64,000 nt of DNA from SZUA-547 sp963669315 (GTDB lineage: Bacteria; Pseudomonadota; Alphaproteobacteria; Rhodobacterales; Rhodobacteraceae), in NCBI GenBank assembly GCA_963669315.1, contig OY770021.1, positions 1,364,001-1,428,000 of the forward strand, read 5' to 3'. A program made the position numbers and the translations under genes. Below the pieces are notes generated by a model that worked only from the letters and a program-made list of their open reading frames with translations, was not told where the DNA came from and ran no database searches. This document shows, piece by piece, positions 16,857 through 24,295 of this stretch; the stretch's first letter is position 1, and every line of letters starts with the position of its first letter.

Positions 16857-18098
16857 TCAGACGGCCTCCCATCGCGCGCGCGCGCGCTCCGTCAGGCGAA
16901 TGACAACAAGACCCGCCACGCCGCTCAGCGCAAACCCGCTGAGAAGCGGATCGACCGTTCCCTCGAAGCGCGCCGCGATCCAGCCGCCGAGCAGCATGGC
17001 GATCAAAGTGGAGAGCGAAGCGACGACGGAGGAAGCGACGCCTGCGATGTGGCCCATCGGCTCCAGCGCCAGCGCGTTGAAATTGCCGAAGGTCACGCCA
17101 ACACAGAAGAAGATCGGGCCAATCAAGGCCAGAAACAGCCAGAGTGGCGGATTACCGCCAAACACAAACGCTGAAACCGCGAAGCCGACCGAGGCGCAAA
17201 CAGTCATCGCCACGATCGCGGTCAGGGTCAGCGGCCGCATGCCATAGCGGCCGACCAATCTGGCGTTTACCAGCGTCGCCGCGCCGAAGCAGGCCGCCAT
17301 GGAGGCGAAGGCGAGCGGGAACAGCCCGCCCAGCTTGTAGACGTCGCGATACACCTGCTCCGCAGTCGCCAGATAGGCGACGAACGCGCTGAAGGTGAGG
17401 CCGGTCAAAATCGAGTATCCCAGCGACACCGGATGGGTCAGCGTTTCGCGGAACGCCCCGGCGATGCGGCGCAAGGAAAAGGTTGCGCGCTTGTCCGCCG
17501 TCAAGGTCTCGGCCAAACCCAGCCATAGCCAGACGGTGCCGATCAGGCCCATCGCGAACATGGTCACGAAAATCGCCCGCCAACCGGCCAACGCCGCCAC
17601 CCCCTGCCCGATCGCCGGCGCCAGCATCGGCGCGAGAATGAAAATCGACGACATCAGAGAGACCACGCGCGCCATCGCCCGGCCTGCATAAAGATCGCGG
17701 ATAATGGCGATGGAAACGATCCTGGGGCCGCCCGCGCCAAAACCCTGCAACACCCGGCCAAGCTGCATCGCCTCGAACGACGTCGCCATGATGCAGATCG
17801 CCGAGCCGATCACGAAAATCAGAAATCCGGCCTGCGCCGCAACCTTGCGGCCGAAGGAATCCGACAACGGCCCGAAGAAAAGCTGAGACAGCGCAAGACC
17901 GGCGAAGAGATAGGTGACGATGTCCTGCCGCGCATTGCCCGAATTTTGACCAAGCGCGGCCGACATCTCGCCCATCACCGGCAGCATCGCGTCGGTGGAG
18001 AACGCGATCACCGAGCTCATCAGCGCCATCAGCCCGATAAAGGCAAGAGAGACGCGCTGTTCCCCCTCCTCCATCGCCGCGCCGTCGGCGGGGTTCAT
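16857..18098 (-). CDS. Bcr/CflA-type MFS multidrug efflux transporter
   Basis: A 413-residue, 12-span major facilitator transporter. The conserved loop 2-3 motif is visible as GPLSDSFGRK, and the motif-C-type GRVLQGFGAGGPRIVSIAIIRDLY is typical of the Bcr/CflA drug:H+ antiporter family, which exports compounds such as bicyclomycin or sulfonamides in known members. The substrate here is unknown. The ATG start overlaps the stop of the dihydroorotase-like gene by four bases. Confidence 0.9.
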   Translation of the reverse strand: MNPADGAAMEEGEQRVSLAFIGLMALMSSVIAFSTDAMLPVMGEMSAALGQNSGNARQDIVTYLFAGLALSQLFFGPLSDSFGRKVAAQAGFLIFVIGSAICIMATSFEAMQLGRVLQGFGAGGPRIVSIAIIRDLYAGRAMARVVSLMSSIFILAPMLAPAIGQGVAALAGWRAIFVTMFAMGLIGTVWLWLGLAETLTADKRATFSLRRIAGAFRETLTHPVSLGYSILTGLTFSAFVAYLATAEQVYRDVYKLGGLFPLAFASMAACFGAATLVNARLVGRYGMRPLTLTAIVAMTVCASVGFAVSAFVFGGNPPLWLFLALIGPIFFCVGVTFGNFNALALEPMGHIAGVASSVVASLSTLIAMLLGGWIAARFEGTVDPLLSGFALSGVAGLVVIRLTERARARWEAV

Positions 18099-19426
18099 CC
18101 CGTCCAGCCTTCCTGAAACCTCACTGGCTGTCCGCCCGCCGCGCCGGTCAGTTCATCTTCCCACATCACGCGGCGACCGCGGATGATGGTTCCCTTGGGC
18201 CAGCCGGCGGCGGTCATCCCCGCATAAGGCGTCCAGCCGCATTTCGAGGCGATCCAGTCATCGGTGATCTCGCGCCGCGCCTTCAGGTCGACAATAGTGA
18301 AATCCGCGTCGTAGCCCTTGGCGATCCGGCCTTTGCCGGCGATGCCGAAAATCCGCTGCGGTCCATGGCTGGTCAGGTCCACGAAGCGCTGCAAGGTCAG
18401 CCGGCCCTCCGCCACATGGTTCAGCATGATCGGCACCAGCGTCTGCACGCCCGGCATGCCGGACGGGCTTTCGGGATAGGGCTTGTCTTTCTCTTCGCGC
18501 GTATGGGGCGCGTGGTCGGAGCCAAGCACGTCGATCACGCCCTGCCGCAGCGCCTCGAAGATCGCGTCGCGATGGGCCGCGCCGCGCACCGGCGGGTTCA
18601 TCTGGATGTAGGTTCCCAGCCGCGCATAGTCGACATCCCCGTCGAACGTCAGATGGTGCGGCGTCGCCTCGGCGGTGATCAGATCCTTGTTCGCGGCGAG
18701 GATCGGCAGTTCGTCAGCGGTGGAGATATGCAGCACATGGACTCGGCGATTGTTCTTACGCGCCAGACCGATCAGCCGCTCGGTGCACATCAGCGCCGCT
18801 GTGGCGTCACGCCATTCCGGGTGGCTGGACGGGTCGCCCGCCCTGCGTACGTCCTTGCGTTCGACGAGACGGCTTTCCTCCTCGGAATGCACAGCCACGG
18901 GGCGGCGGCCATTGGCCAGCACCCGGTCCACATGCTCGGTTTCCTCGACCAGAAGGTCGCCGGTGGAGGAGCCCATGAACATCTTGATCCCGGCGCAGCC
19001 TTCTCGCCGTTCGGCCTCGGCCAGAAGATCCACATTCTCGGCCGCGGCGCCGAACCAGAAGGCGAAGTCGCACTGTATACGGGCTCGGCCGCGGGAAATC
19101 TTGTCCTCAAGCGCCGCGAAATCGGTCGTGGTCGGCTTGGTGTTCGGCATTTCGAAAACAGCGGTCACACCGCCCAGAGCAGCCGCTTTCGCGCCGTGCT
19201 CGAGATCCTCTTTCCACTCAGAGCCCGGCTCGCGGAAGTGCACCTGGCTGTCGATCACGCCCGGCAAGACGTGAAGGCCGGCGACATTCACCACCTCGCC
19301 GCCCTGCCGGTCCGACAGGTCGCCGATCTCAACAATCTTTCCGCCGTCGACGCCGATATCCGCGGGTCCGACGCCATCCTGATTGACGACAGTTCCGCCC
19401 TTGAGGATCAAATCAAAGCTCGTCAT
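18095..19426 (-). CDS. Dihydroorotase-like amidohydrolase
   Basis: A 443-residue cyclic amidohydrolase. Class I dihydroorotase motifs are visible: VIDSQVHFREPGSEWKEDLE, MPNTKPTT, a Lys in GIKMFMGSS at the carboxylated-lysine position, HSEEESR, HVLHIST and SDHAPHT. The usual metal-binding H-x-H at the first motif reads Q-V-H, so one ligand is changed. Dihydroorotases close carbamoyl-aspartate to dihydroorotate in pyrimidine synthesis; allantoinase or dihydropyrimidinase activity are alternatives. ATG 19426 follows GAAGGGAAGGGG. A 101-base gap separates it from the divergent ygfZ gene. Confidence 0.82.
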   Translation of the reverse strand: MTSFDLILKGGTVVNQDGVGPADIGVDGGKIVEIGDLSDRQGGEVVNVAGLHVLPGVIDSQVHFREPGSEWKEDLEHGAKAAALGGVTAVFEMPNTKPTTTDFAALEDKISRGRARIQCDFAFWFGAAAENVDLLAEAERREGCAGIKMFMGSSTGDLLVEETEHVDRVLANGRRPVAVHSEEESRLVERKDVRRAGDPSSHPEWRDATAALMCTERLIGLARKNNRRVHVLHISTADELPILAANKDLITAEATPHHLTFDGDVDYARLGTYIQMNPPVRGAAHRDAIFEALRQGVIDVLGSDHAPHTREEKDKPYPESPSGMPGVQTLVPIMLNHVAEGRLTLQRFVDLTSHGPQRIFGIAGKGRIAKGYDADFTIVDLKARREITDDWIASKCGWTPYAGMTAAGWPKGTIIRGRRVMWEDELTGAAGGQPVRFQEGWTG

Positions 19427-19527
19427 GGCCCCTTCCCTTCGATGCCGGCGCGTTATAGCGGGGTGCACGCATGGACGCGACGCCTATATGTAGAGCGTCA
19501 GGCACGAAGTCAGGAAAGAAAAGCGCG

Positions 19528-20376
19528 ATGGACGGCTGGAAAGGATTTCGGGACGATCGGCGCGCCATTCTGCGGTTGAGCGGGAAGGACGCTCGAGCTT
19601 TTCTTCAAGGGCTGATCACAAACGACATGGACCGGGTCGGGCCTGATTCGCCGCTCTACGCCGCCATGCTGACGCCGCAGGGCAAGTATCTGTTCGACTT
19701 TCACATCTTCGACGCCGCGCCGATGGGTATTGCGGATGCGTTTCTTCTGGACGTGGCCGCTGACCGGGCGGAGGACCTCGCCAAAAGGTTGAGCATGTAC
19801 CGGTTGCGCCGGGACGTGGCCATCGCCGGAGCCAGCGGTGATTTCGGCATTGCGCTGGCTTGGGACGGCCTGTTTCAGAAAACTGGAACGTGTGGCGCAA
19901 AAACCATAATTCTCCCGGATTCCCGGCATCCCGCGCTGGGCGTTCGAATCATCGCAGCTGACCCAGAGAGTGCGTTGAATTCGCTGGGCGCGGCCCCGTC
20001 GACCGCCGCCGATTACGACGCGCTGAGGGTAGCGCTGGGGGCGCCGGAAAGCGGGGCGGAACTGATCCCGGATGAAAGCTATATCCTGGAGAACCGGTTC
20101 GAAGCGTTGCATGGCGTCGATTTCAAAAAGGGCTGCTATGTGGGCCAGGAAGTGACCGCCCGCATGAAGCACAAGACCGCCCTTCGAAAGGGTCTGGTCC
20201 GCGTATCTGTTGCGGGGGATGCGCCATCGACGGGTACGGGGATCACGGCGGACGGTAAGCCTGCAGGGACATTGTTCACCACCGCGGGCGGCGAAGGTCT
20301 GGCGCATGTCAGGCTGGATCGCGCGCGGAATTGCACGCTGCGGGCAGGCGTGGCCACACTCTCAATAATCGACTGA
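19528..20376 (+). CDS. ygfZ: YgfZ/GcvT-type folate-binding protein
   Basis: A 282-residue protein of the GcvT-like family that helps assemble or repair iron-sulfur clusters with tetrahydrofolate. The signature KGCYVGQEVTARM is present near residue 209 and the N-terminal LSGKDARAFLQGLITNDM block is typical. ATG 19528 is preceded by AGGAAAG and gives the usual length; a start at 19471 would overlap the promoter region of the divergent gene. The gene is convergent with the minus-strand unknown gene at 20460. Confidence 0.92.
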   Translation: MDGWKGFRDDRRAILRLSGKDARAFLQGLITNDMDRVGPDSPLYAAMLTPQGKYLFDFHIFDAAPMGIADAFLLDVAADRAEDLAKRLSMYRLRRDVAIAGASGDFGIALAWDGLFQKTGTCGAKTIILPDSRHPALGVRIIAADPESALNSLGAAPSTAADYDALRVALGAPESGAELIPDESYILENRFEALHGVDFKKGCYVGQEVTARMKHKTALRKGLVRVSVAGDAPSTGTGITADGKPAGTLFTTAGGEGLAHVRLDRARNCTLRAGVATLSIID

Positions 20377-20384
20377 TTTAAAAG

Positions 20385-20424
20385 GAAAAACGGCCCGAAC
20401 GGCACATTGCCGCCAGACCGTTCG
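20385..20424 (-). terminator. Probable terminator of the minus-strand OmpA-like operon
   Basis: On the minus strand, CGAACGG pairs with CCGTTCG across a 15-base loop that can itself fold, and GGCCGTTTTTCCTTTT follows. It lies about 35 bases past the stop of the unknown 111-residue protein gene. The stem is short, so the call is moderate. Confidence 0.5.
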
Positions 20425-20459
20425 AATGATCAGCCGCGACCGCAGTCCGGCTGAACGCT

Positions 20460-20795
20460 TTAGGTAAAGGTCAGCTCGCGATCCGAATAGACCGTCAGCC
20501 CGTCGTCGAACTCATAGAAGAAGTATGCGCTGACATCTTCGCCCAGAACACTCAGCCCATCGGGCGCCGCGCCGGCCGAGACCACTTCGTTGCCTTCGCC
20601 CAGCAGGATGTTCACATCGACATCCGAGGTGAAGACAACCTTGTTCTCCATATCCGGCACAAGCTGCTCAAGCGGCAGGTCAACGCGGGATATATCAACC
20701 GACTCCTCGCCCATCGCCTGCGCGCCATCCAGCGCGCTTGCGAGATCGTCAAAGGGGTCGACAATTAGGTCCATAAACTCTTTTTCCGCAGCCAT
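20460..20795 (-). CDS. Unknown acidic protein next to type I secretion locus
   Basis: A 111-residue protein that I do not recognise. It is acidic (many Asp and Glu), has no signal peptide or membrane segment, and its C-terminal half alternates hydrophobic residues in a way that suggests beta strands (VVFTSDVDVNILLGEG, SAYFFYEFDDGLTVYSD). I start at ATG 20795, five bases after the stop of a 54-codon membrane-protein gene; a longer frame opens at 20828. It is the last gene of the minus-strand unit regulator, OmpA-like, small membrane protein, and this one. Coupling to the secretion locus is by position only. Confidence 0.6.
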   Translation of the reverse strand: MAAEKEFMDLIVDPFDDLASALDGAQAMGEESVDISRVDLPLEQLVPDMENKVVFTSDVDVNILLGEGNEVVSAGAAPDGLSVLGEDVSAYFFYEFDDGLTVYSDRELTFT

Positions 20796-20799
20796 ACTT

Positions 20800-20964
20800 T
20801 TACTCTCGATAACCTCTGCGTATCTCAATGGCGAAAAGTGTCAAGAATACGAGGATGATCGGGATCAACCACGCAGCTATGTCCGTCCACGCCGGCTCAT
20901 CCGACAGGGTTGTCCACAACTCGGCCAGATTGCTGGCCTTCTCCTTAACAGCGATGAACTCCAC
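20800..20964 (-). CDS. Small single-span membrane protein (54 aa)
   Basis: A small open frame between the OmpA-like gene and the unknown acidic protein gene. GTG 20964 is preceded by GGGAGAG and AAAAAGG, and the TAA at 20802-20800 lies four bases before the next ATG. The product starts VEFIAVKEKASNLAELW and ends in one clear membrane span, WLIPIILVFLTLFAIEIRRGYRE, with positive residues after it, predicting a cytoplasmic C terminus. Tight spacing to the next gene and a similar AGTAAAA sequence before both starts suggest translational coupling. The function is unknown. Confidence 0.55.
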   Translation of the reverse strand: MEFIAVKEKASNLAELWTTLSDEPAWTDIAAWLIPIILVFLTLFAIEIRRGYRE

Positions 20965-21049
20965 GCCTTTTTACTCTCCCGTATGATCGCTTCCGGGTTG
21001 AACGCGCCCGACGGTGTGGCCTGTGTCCGCCGAACGCGCCTGGTTCTGT

Positions 21050-21772
21050 CTACAGCTCGTCCGGGAAATCCAGGTTCCCGGAATAACAAATGCACTGTTT
21101 CGTGTGCACTTCGTCGATCTCTCCGTTGCTGGCGTAGCCTTCGGCGATGCCGCAATGGGTCTTCGCATGAGCGGCGACCGCGCTGATCGGCGCGCTAGTG
21201 GCGAGCGCGACCTGCTCATTAAAGATCGTTTCAGACTTTTCCTTGCGGGTGCGCAGGTCGTCCAGCATTCCGGCCGCCGTCGCATCTTCGGCGAGCTCAA
21301 CGGTCTGATAGCTGATGCAGACGCCGCTTGTGATGATCACGCCGACGACGCGGGTGGTCACGCGACGATTTCGCCGCTCCTTGCCCTGGGTGTCGACGGC
21401 CAGTTCCTCCTCGCCGCGGCTGGCGACCGAGTCCATGCGATCGTCAGCGATACCCAGCGACACCAGATACGCCTCAGCCGCGCGTGCGCGGCGCAGGCCA
21501 AGATCCTGATTATAGCCTTTCGACCCGACAGCATCCGTATGGCCGTCCAGAAGAATGCGCGCCTCGGGATTGGCTTTAAGCCAGTCCGCCTGCTGTTGCA
21601 GGATCCCGGAGGCCTCACTATCGACGTTATCCTTGTCGAAATCAAAGAAGACAACCGCAGGCGCCTCGGCCTGGAAGCTATCTGAAAGTTCCTCTACGCC
21701 AGCCGCGGCCGTTCCGGCCCACGCGACTGCGACACACATGGCCGCTGCGGCCATTCGCATGCCAACCCCCAT
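21050..21772 (-). CDS. OmpA-family protein with Cys-containing C-terminal extension
   Basis: A 240-residue exported protein. A signal peptide (MAAAAMCVAVAWAGTAAAG) is followed by an OmpA-like peptidoglycan-binding domain with VVFFDFDKDNVDSEA, LLDGHTDAVGSKGYNQDLGLRRARA and an RRNRRV-type end. After about residue 130 there is an extension of roughly 100 residues with four cysteines (VCISYQ, THCGIAEG, KQCICYSG), unlike plain OmpA proteins. ATG 21772 follows AAGGGGG by five bases. It lies downstream of the RHH regulator gene and near the secretion genes, so it may anchor an envelope assembly to peptidoglycan; that role is inferred. Confidence 0.82.
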   Translation of the reverse strand: MGVGMRMAAAAMCVAVAWAGTAAAGVEELSDSFQAEAPAVVFFDFDKDNVDSEASGILQQQADWLKANPEARILLDGHTDAVGSKGYNQDLGLRRARAAEAYLVSLGIADDRMDSVASRGEEELAVDTQGKERRNRRVTTRVVGVIITSGVCISYQTVELAEDATAAGMLDDLRTRKEKSETIFNEQVALATSAPISAVAAHAKTHCGIAEGYASNGEIDEVHTKQCICYSGNLDFPDEL

Positions 21773-21789
21773 TTTTACCCCCTTAACAT

Positions 21790-22413
21790 TCAACTCGGCG
21801 CGCCAATAGCCTGTCGCGCCACTATCGGTTTAACGCCAGCTCTCGTCGGCATATTGGGCCTCTTGAGCGGAAAAATCAAAGTTAAACTGGAGTCGTTGTC
21901 TGAAGTAAGGCAGATAATCGACCGAACTATAGCGGTTCTTCCCTGCTTGGAGAGGCAGACATTTTCGATGGCGGCGCCGCCTCGACCCGACACAAAATCG
22001 CGGATTCTGGTGAAGGGGCGCATATAATTTAGCGCAGGCGCACTCTCGTCAGAGTCGAGGTCCGGGCGGGCCATAAGCTGGCGCGCCAACCGATTAAAAT
22101 GAACTGGCTGGCCGTCGTCAGAGGCCAGAATGCAGGCCGAAGGACAGACATCCGCAACTCGCTTCAGATCGACCCCGCCCGCGCGGGCACGTTCCTCCTC
22201 CCGCGCCGATTCCAGATAGTCGATGGCGCGGGCGCGTAGGCGAGCGGTCAGATTATCGCCTTCGCCTAGTTGTTCCTTTTCTTCCCAGACGATCTCACCG
22301 GTGCGCTTACCAAGCGATTCGGCCAGTTCGTCCAAGGCGCTCCAATAGCGATCATCCATGCGGACAGCGACCCTTGCACCATCCTTTTGCGCGAACCTCG
22401 TGCGCTTACTCAT
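21790..22413 (-). CDS. Ribbon-helix-helix regulator with PAS-like C-terminal part
   Basis: A 207-residue protein. Residues about 12-65 fit the RHH_4 DNA-binding fold of Alphaproteobacteria (VAVRMDDRYWSALDELAESLGKRTGEIVWE, then LTARLRARAIDYL). Residues about 85-190 contain ACILASDDGQPVHFNRLARQLM and an alternating strand pattern that recall a PAS sensor domain, less certainly. It heads the minus-strand unit and is divergent from the tolC-like gene, so it is a candidate regulator of both units. A 12-bp palindrome in the shared promoter region could be its operator. Confidence 0.72.
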   Translation of the reverse strand: MSKRTRFAQKDGARVAVRMDDRYWSALDELAESLGKRTGEIVWEEKEQLGEGDNLTARLRARAIDYLESAREEERARAGGVDLKRVADVCPSACILASDDGQPVHFNRLARQLMARPDLDSDESAPALNYMRPFTRIRDFVSGRGGAAIENVCLSKQGRTAIVRSIICLTSDNDSSLTLIFPLKRPNMPTRAGVKPIVARQAIGAPS

Positions 22414-22778
22414 CGCTTACTCCCAAATACTCAATTCGACCACGCGCCCAGCATGCCTGATCACGAGACCGCCACTCAAGCCATGCCCTATGCATACATA
22501 TGTATAGGTCAAAATTTAACGGTTAGCAACCCAAACGAGAGCCGCGTGCATGCGTCGCAGCGTCGTCAATTCGCCACATCAGGAGAACTGACCGCGTCGC
22601 AACACGCTTTACAGGAGAACAGGGCGAGACAGAGCCTGCATTTGTGTGCATTACTGCAACGCTAGGAAGTCCAAGAAACGAAGGCACCGGCGATCACGCT
22701 CACTTATCGTGTTAGGTATTAGACAAAAGCGCCTAAATTCGCTAACTTAATTGGGAAGCTCGCTGGGGGAGTAGTTAT
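22414..22778. promoter_or_regulatory. Divergent intergenic region with palindrome
   Basis: This gene-free stretch of 365 bases separates the RHH regulator gene from the tolC-like gene and must hold promoters for both. The clearest element is a perfect 12-bp palindrome, ATACATATGTAT, at 22494-22505, about 80 bases upstream of the regulator start. GGGGGAG at 22765-22771 is the ribosome binding site of the tolC-like gene. I see no credible coding frame, RNA gene or clear -35/-10 pair. The palindrome as an operator is inference. Confidence 0.4.
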
Positions 22779-24230
22779 ATGTACGAGATGAAAGGCTCGG
22801 CCATGGGCCGATTTGCCTGTCAGGTGCGCACGGCTTTGCTTGGCTCGGTTGCGATGATCGCGGTTACCAGCAATGCGTCCGCGATGGATTTGACCGAAGC
22901 AATGACCGTGGCGATTGAAACGTCGCCGGAGATTCAAGAAGCTGCGGCGACCAAGGAAGGGATCGAGTTCGAACTTCAGCAGGGGCGCGGCTTGTATTTC
23001 CCGCGCGTCGATCTTGAAGCACGCATCGGCCCTCAGTTGTTCGATACGCCAGGCACCCGCCTGCGCGGCGACGATGACGAGTGGCGCACCGGCAGCGAAG
23101 TCAGCGCGACGCTTGAGCAGCTGCTGTTCGACGGCTTCGGCACCAACGCTGAAGTGGAACGTCAAGCCTGGCGCGTGGACGCCTCATCCTACCGCGTTCT
23201 GGAGCGCGGCGAAGTCATTGGCCTCGACGCGGCGCAAGCCTATCTGGACGTGCTGCGCCAGGACGAACTTCATGCGATCGCTCAGGCGAATGTGGATTAC
23301 CATGCGGTCAAGGTTCGTGAGATCAATTCAGGCGTACGCAGCGGTGTGCTCGGCGTCGGCGACCAGCAGCAGGCGCGTGAGCGTCTGGCGGCGGCCCGCG
23401 CGACCCTCGCTGAATTCGATGAAGCGCGCGAGGCGTCTCGAATTCGCTATCGTCGCGTGGTCGGGCTGAATCCTGTCGGATTGTCTGAACCGACGCCTGT
23501 AACCGCGCTGCTGCCCAAGAATTTGGATGAAGCGCTGACCATGGGCCGGCAGAACAGCCCGCGGATCATGTTCTCGCAGGCCGATATCGGCACCGCCTAC
23601 GCGGAATGGAAAGCCGCCCGCGCTGAGTACTGGCCAGAGGTCGTCGCCGAGATTCGGGGGCGGGCCTCCAATGATCAGGATGGGGTCGATGGCCGCGAGG
23701 ATGAAGTCAGCGCGCAACTGGTCGCCCGCTATCGCCTGTTCGGCGGAGGAATCGACTCGGCGAATGTTCAGGAGCATATCCGTCATATCGACGAGCGCCG
23801 TGCGGTCTTGAACCGCGAAGCGCGCGATCTGGATGAGCTGGTCGCCAATTCCTGGAATTCGATGACGATCGTGCGCTCTCGCCGCGTGTTGCTGGAAGAG
23901 CAGCGCGACGAAGCTGCGCAGGTGCTGAATTCTTACGAGCGCGAATTCAATGTCGGCGTTCGGTCTCTGCTCGACGTTTTGGATACCCAGAATGCGCTGG
24001 TGCAGGCTCGGGTCTCATCGACCACGGCGCGCTACACCGAAAGTTTCTCGGAATACCGGGTTCTCGCGAGCATGGGCACGCTGCTCAGTTCAGTGGGAAT
24101 TGCGGCGCCGGATGAATCGGCCGCCTGGGCTGTTGAGAACGCCCGCGCGCCGGCAGTGCCAGATAGCGAGGATATGACCCGATCTTCAGATCCTTGGCCA
24201 TTGACGGGAGCTTTCTTTAAAGATCGGTAA
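22779..24230 (+). CDS. TolC-family outer membrane channel (LapE-like)
   Basis: A 483-residue outer membrane efflux protein with a signal peptide ending near SNASAMDL. It has the two-fold repeat of the TolC family: LTEAMTVAIETSPEIQEAAATKEG and later LDEALTMGRQNSPRIMFSQADIGTAYAEW, followed by long helices. The C-terminal VGVRSLLDVLDTQNALVQARV motif is characteristic of type I secretion outer-membrane proteins. It would form the outer-membrane duct for the ABC transporter and adaptor encoded just downstream. ATG 22779 follows GGGGGAG by seven bases; ATG 22803 is an alternative. Confidence 0.92.
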   Translation: MYEMKGSAMGRFACQVRTALLGSVAMIAVTSNASAMDLTEAMTVAIETSPEIQEAAATKEGIEFELQQGRGLYFPRVDLEARIGPQLFDTPGTRLRGDDDEWRTGSEVSATLEQLLFDGFGTNAEVERQAWRVDASSYRVLERGEVIGLDAAQAYLDVLRQDELHAIAQANVDYHAVKVREINSGVRSGVLGVGDQQQARERLAAARATLAEFDEAREASRIRYRRVVGLNPVGLSEPTPVTALLPKNLDEALTMGRQNSPRIMFSQADIGTAYAEWKAARAEYWPEVVAEIRGRASNDQDGVDGREDEVSAQLVARYRLFGGGIDSANVQEHIRHIDERRAVLNREARDLDELVANSWNSMTIVRSRRVLLEEQRDEAAQVLNSYEREFNVGVRSLLDVLDTQNALVQARVSSTTARYTESFSEYRVLASMGTLLSSVGIAAPDESAAWAVENARAPAVPDSEDMTRSSDPWPLTGAFFKDR

Positions 24231-24295
24231 GTTTTGTTTAGCTTAGTGTTGACCTGAAACTGTCAGGTCTGCGCGTGTGAGTGGGTAGAAGCGCA

